From the NCBI GenBank assembly GCA_019242135.1, contig JAFAWC010000027.1:1-8193 (forward strand): DNA of 8,193 nt, read 5' to 3'. The DNA is from Mycobacteriaceae bacterium (lineage in GTDB: Bacteria; Actinomycetota; Actinomycetes; Mycobacteriales; Mycobacteriaceae). The notes below the pieces were generated by a model that was not told where the DNA came from, searched no databases, and saw only the letters and a list, made by a program, of their open reading frames with translations. Below are positions 5,416-8,193 of this stretch, one piece after another; position 1 is the stretch's first letter, and each line of letters opens with the position of its first letter. A program made the translations under genes and the position numbers.

Positions 5416-6791
5416 GCGGGGTCCTTGCCGAACAGCGTCCTGGCCGCGCCGGCGGTGACCACCGACCCGGTGATCACGACACCCGCACCCGCGTATCCGT
5501 CCTCCTCCACCAGCGCGGTGGCGGTTTCGATGGCGTCGGGTAGCGTCGCCGCGCCGACGACCCGCTCCGGGCCGAACCGCGCAACCGCGGCGTCGGTCAG
5601 GCTGTCCACGTCCAGACCGCGCGGGGAGCCATTGTGGGTGAGCACGACCTGATCGAACACCGGCTCCAGGGCGGCCAGGATGCCCGCGACGTCTTTGTCC
5701 GCCATCACCGCGACCACACCGACGAGCCTGCGGAAGTCGAACTCCGCGGCCAGCGCATCGGCCAGCGCCGCGGCACCGGCCGGGTTGTGCGCCGCGTCCA
5801 GTAACACGGTGGGAGCCGATCGGACCCGTTCCAGCCGGCCCGGGCTGGTCACCGCGGCGAATCCGGCCCGGACCGCGTCGACGTCGAGCTGACGCTTGGC
5901 ACCCGCCCCGAAAAACGCCTCCACGGCGGCCAGCGCGAGCGCGGCGTTATGTGCCTGATGCTCGCCGTGCAGCGGTACGAAAACATCGGAGTACACCCCG
6001 CCGAGGCCCTGCAGCGCCAGCAGCTGACCGCCGACCGCGACCTGCCGATCGAGCACCGCGAACTCGGAGCCCTCGCGCGCGACCGCCGCGTCGGCGCGCA
6101 CGGTCTGTGCCAGCAGCACCTGCATCGCCTCGGGAAGCTGGCGGCCGATGACCGCGACGGTGTCCGTCGGGTCCAGGGATTCGGGCTGCCTCTTGATGAT
6201 TCCGGCCTTCTCCGTGGCGATGCCGGCGATGTCGTGACCCAGGTAGTCGGTGTGGTCGACGCTGATCGGGGTGATGACCGCGACGGGTGCGTCCACCACA
6301 TTGGTGGCGTCCCAGCGACCGCCCATGCCGACCTCGACCACCGCGACGTCGACGGGGGCATCGGCGAACGCCGCGAACGCCATCGCGGTGACGACCTCGA
6401 ACTTGCTCATCGGCGGGCCCGACTGCCGGTCCACCATCTGCACGAACGGCTCGATCTCGCGGTACACCTCGACATAGCGGGCGGGGCTGATCGGCTCGTT
6501 GTCGATCGCGATGCGCTCGACGGCTGACTGCAGGTGCGGGCTGGTGGTGCGACCGGTGCGCCGGTTCAGCGCGGTGAGCAGCGCGTCGACCATCCGGGCG
6601 ACCGACGTCTTACCGTTCGTGCCCGCGATGTGGATCGACGGGTAGCCGCGCTGCGGCGAGGCGAGAAGGTCCATCAACGCGCTGATGCGGGTGAGGCTCG
6701 GCTCGATCTTGGTTTCCGGCCAGCGCTGATCCAGGAGGTGCTCGACCTGCAGGAGCGAAGCGATCTCGTCGGGTGTCGGAGCACCGTTCAC
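5412..6791 (-). CDS. folC: Dihydrofolate synthase / folylpolyglutamate synthase
   Basis: FolC adds L-glutamate to dihydropteroate and then to reduced folates in an ATP-dependent Mur-ligase-type reaction in the cytosol, retaining folate for one-carbon metabolism. The 459-residue product shows the P-loop GTNGKTS at 57-63, the TSPHL loop at 83-87, the [13 protein letters not shown] segment at 152-164, ITPISVDH ending at H180, the EKAGIIK lysine region (K195) that is carbamylated in relatives, HGEHQAHNA at 275-283 and the C-domain DAAHNPAGA at 332-340. Positions altered in PAS-resistant M. tuberculosis (E40, I43, R49) correspond to E26, I29 and R35 here and appear wild type. The start is GTG at 6791, overlapping the valS stop as GTGA without a clear Shine-Dalgarno; this gives a slightly shorter N terminus than the 487-residue M. 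tuberculosis protein. Confidence 0.96.
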   Translation of the reverse strand: MNGAPTPDEIASLLQVEHLLDQRWPETKIEPSLTRISALMDLLASPQRGYPSIHIAGTNGKTSVARMVDALLTALNRRTGRTTSPHLQSAVERIAIDNEPISPARYVEVYREIEPFVQMVDRQSGPPMSKFEVVTAMAFAAFADAPVDVAVVEVGMGGRWDATNVVDAPVAVITPISVDHTDYLGHDIAGIATEKAGIIKRQPESLDPTDTVAVIGRQLPEAMQVLLAQTVRADAAVAREGSEFAVLDRQVAVGGQLLALQGLGGVYSDVFVPLHGEHQAHNAALALAAVEAFFGAGAKRQLDVDAVRAGFAAVTSPGRLERVRSAPTVLLDAAHNPAGAAALADALAAEFDFRRLVGVVAVMADKDVAGILAALEPVFDQVVLTHNGSPRGLDVDSLTDAAVARFGPERVVGAATLPDAIETATALVEEDGYAGAGVVITGSVVTAGAARTLFGKDPA

Positions 6792-8193
6792 AGCGAGGAG
6801 AGTCGATTCGTGATGCGCTCGACTTCCTCGCGTGCAACGTGGCGGCGGTCGCGGATCTTGTCGACAACGTCGGCCGGGGCCTTGGCCAGAAACGCCTCGT
6901 TGTCGAGCTTCGCCGACGTCCCGGCGAGTTCTTTTTGGGCGGCGGCCAGGTCTTTTTCCAGCCTTCGCCGTTCGGCGTCGACGTCCACGCTGCCCGAGGT
7001 GTCGAGGTCAACGGTCACGGTCGCTTGCGATAGCCGCACCTCCACCGACGCCGTCGGGCTGAAGCTTTGGGCCGGATCGGTCAGCCATGCCAGCGACGTC
7101 ACGGCGGGCACCTGGCCGGCGAGGTCTGCGGCGTCGATTCCCCCCAGGCGTGCCGGGACCCTCTGCCGGTCGGCGAGGCCCTGGTCGCTGCGAAACCGAC
7201 GCACCTCGGTGACCAGCTTCTGCATGTCGGAGATACGCTGTGCCGCAACGCTATCCAGCGCGCGGCCGGAAGGTTTCGGCCATTCGGCGATGACCAGCGA
7301 TTCACCGCGGGTGACCGCCGTCCACAGGGCCTCGGTGACGAACGGCATCACCGGGTGCAGCAGCCGCAGCAGCGTGTCGAGCACGTCGGCCAGCACCGCG
7401 GTGGTGTGGCCCACCCCGTGGGCCAGCTGGACCTTGGACAGTTCGACGTACCAGTCGCAGAACTCGTCCCACGCGAAGTGATACAGCGCTTCGCATGCGC
7501 GGCTGAACTCGTAGCTTTCGAACGCCGAGTCCACCTCGGCGCGCACCTGTTCGGAGCGGCCGAGAATCCAGCGGTCGGCGTCGGTCAGCTCGCTGTGGTG
7601 TGGGAGGGGGGCGGGCTCGGCTGTCTGCTCTTCGCCCGAGCGGCTCATCGCTGCCCCGTTCATCAGCGCGAACCGGCTGGCGTTGAACAGCTTGGTGGCG
7701 AAGTTGCGTGACGCGCGAACGTGGTCCTCACCGATGGAGAGGTCGCCGCCGGGGCTCGCGCCGCGGGCCAGCGTGAACCGCAGCGCGTCCGCGCCGAATT
7801 TCTCCACCCAGTCCAGCGGATCGATGCCATTGCCCCGCGACTTGCTCATCTTGCGACCGAACTCATCACGAATCAGCCCGTGCAGGAAAACATTACGGAA
7901 CGGAACTTGCGCTCCGCGCGCACCGTAGAGGGTAAGCGCGTCGTCGTTAGCCACGAACATGCCGAACATCATCATTCGCGCGACCCAGAAGAACAGGATG
8001 TCGTAGCCGGTGACCAGAACATCGGTGGGATAGAACTTCCGCAGTTCCGGCGTGTGATCCGGCCAGCCCATCGTCGAAAAAGGCCACAGCGCCGACGAGA
8101 ACCAGGTGTCGAGCACGTCGGGGTCCTGGACCAGGTCGCGCGCCCCGCAGTGCGCGCAGGTGCTCGGCTCGTCGATCGACACCGTGGGCTTCA
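6788..8193 (-). CDS. valS: Valyl-tRNA synthetase, 5'-truncated by the window edge
   Basis: This class I synthetase charges tRNA-Val and hydrolyses mis-activated threonine. The visible 467 residues are the C-terminal half of a protein of about 880 residues; the HIGH motif and most of the editing domain are outside the window. Visible are the CAHCG metal-type knuckle, [36 protein letters not shown] and the [11 protein letters not shown] loop (KMSKS at bases 7852-7838). The helical anticodon-binding domain follows ([14 protein letters not shown]), and a C-terminal heptad-rich coiled coil (last 65 residues) typical of ValS ends the protein. The KMSKS loop and the coiled-coil tail separate it from IleS and LeuS. 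It is upstream of folC, sharing GTGA, so this is the 5' part of the operon. No disruption is seen. Confidence 0.97.
   Translation of the reverse strand, partial: KPTVSIDEPSTCAHCGARDLVQDPDVLDTWFSSALWPFSTMGWPDHTPELRKFYPTDVLVTGYDILFFWVARMMMFGMFVANDDALTLYGARGAQVPFRNVFLHGLIRDEFGRKMSKSRGNGIDPLDWVEKFGADALRFTLARGASPGGDLSIGEDHVRASRNFATKLFNASRFALMNGAAMSRSGEEQTAEPAPLPHHSELTDADRWILGRSEQVRAEVDSAFESYEFSRACEALYHFAWDEFCDWYVELSKVQLAHGVGHTTAVLADVLDTLLRLLHPVMPFVTEALWTAVTRGESLVIAEWPKPSGRALDSVAAQRISDMQKLVTEVRRFRSDQGLADRQRVPARLGGIDAADLAGQVPAVTSLAWLTDPAQSFSPTASVEVRLSQATVTVDLDTSGSVDVDAERRRLEKDLAAAQKELAGTSAKLDNEAFLAKAPADVVDKIRDRRHVAREEVERITNRLSSL

Noticed and set aside
5949..7711. Plus-strand frames of 192-315 codons opposite folC and valS
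   Set aside because: They lie opposite two fully conserved enzymes, with His/Arg/Asp-rich or Ser-rich composition typical of GC-rich shadows.

Overview
The window is a stretch of core chromosome from a high-GC actinobacterium, almost certainly a mycobacterium. The evidence is the protein sequences (an RNase E/G with Arg-rich and Asp/Glu-rich flanks around a highly conserved catalytic core, and mycobacterial-type FolC, Ndk, L21 and L27), heavy GC bias, GTG starts and the gene order valS-folC-DUF4233-ndk-rne-rplU-rpmA-obg. All eight genes lie on the minus strand, so transcription runs from high to low coordinates. No mobile element, tRNA, rRNA or CRISPR array is visible.

Layout in transcription order: (1) 8193-6788, the C-terminal half of valyl-tRNA synthetase (5' end outside the window). 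(2) folC, joined to valS by a 4-base GTGA overlap. (3) A small four-helix DUF4233 membrane protein, joined to folC by a second GTGA overlap. (4) ndk, 10 bases further on. These four look like one transcription unit. (5) A 282-base gap (4299-4580) that probably holds the rne promoter and a long structured rne leader: a strong hairpin at the predicted transcript 5' end, further small hairpins, and a possible 35-codon upstream ORF. (6) rne, 809 codons, starting at a GTG with a strong Shine-Dalgarno. (7) A 156-base gap (1713-1868) with a good SigA-type promoter for rplU, a 10-bp inverted repeat that begins on the rne stop codon and holds the -35 box in its loop, and a structured rplU leader. (8) rplU and rpmA, 11 bases apart. 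(9) A 94-base gap and then obg, cut off at the window edge after residue 345.

The genes serve translation and nucleotide metabolism: tRNA-Val charging, folate polyglutamylation for one-carbon units, NTP balancing, RNA decay and rRNA maturation, two 50S proteins, and the Obg GTPase involved in 50S assembly. M. tuberculosis has dctA between rne and rplU; that gene is absent here. The RNase E is also shorter at its N terminus than the annotated M. tuberculosis protein. I see no novel multi-gene system. The most interesting material is regulatory: the rne leader and the rne/rplU junction.
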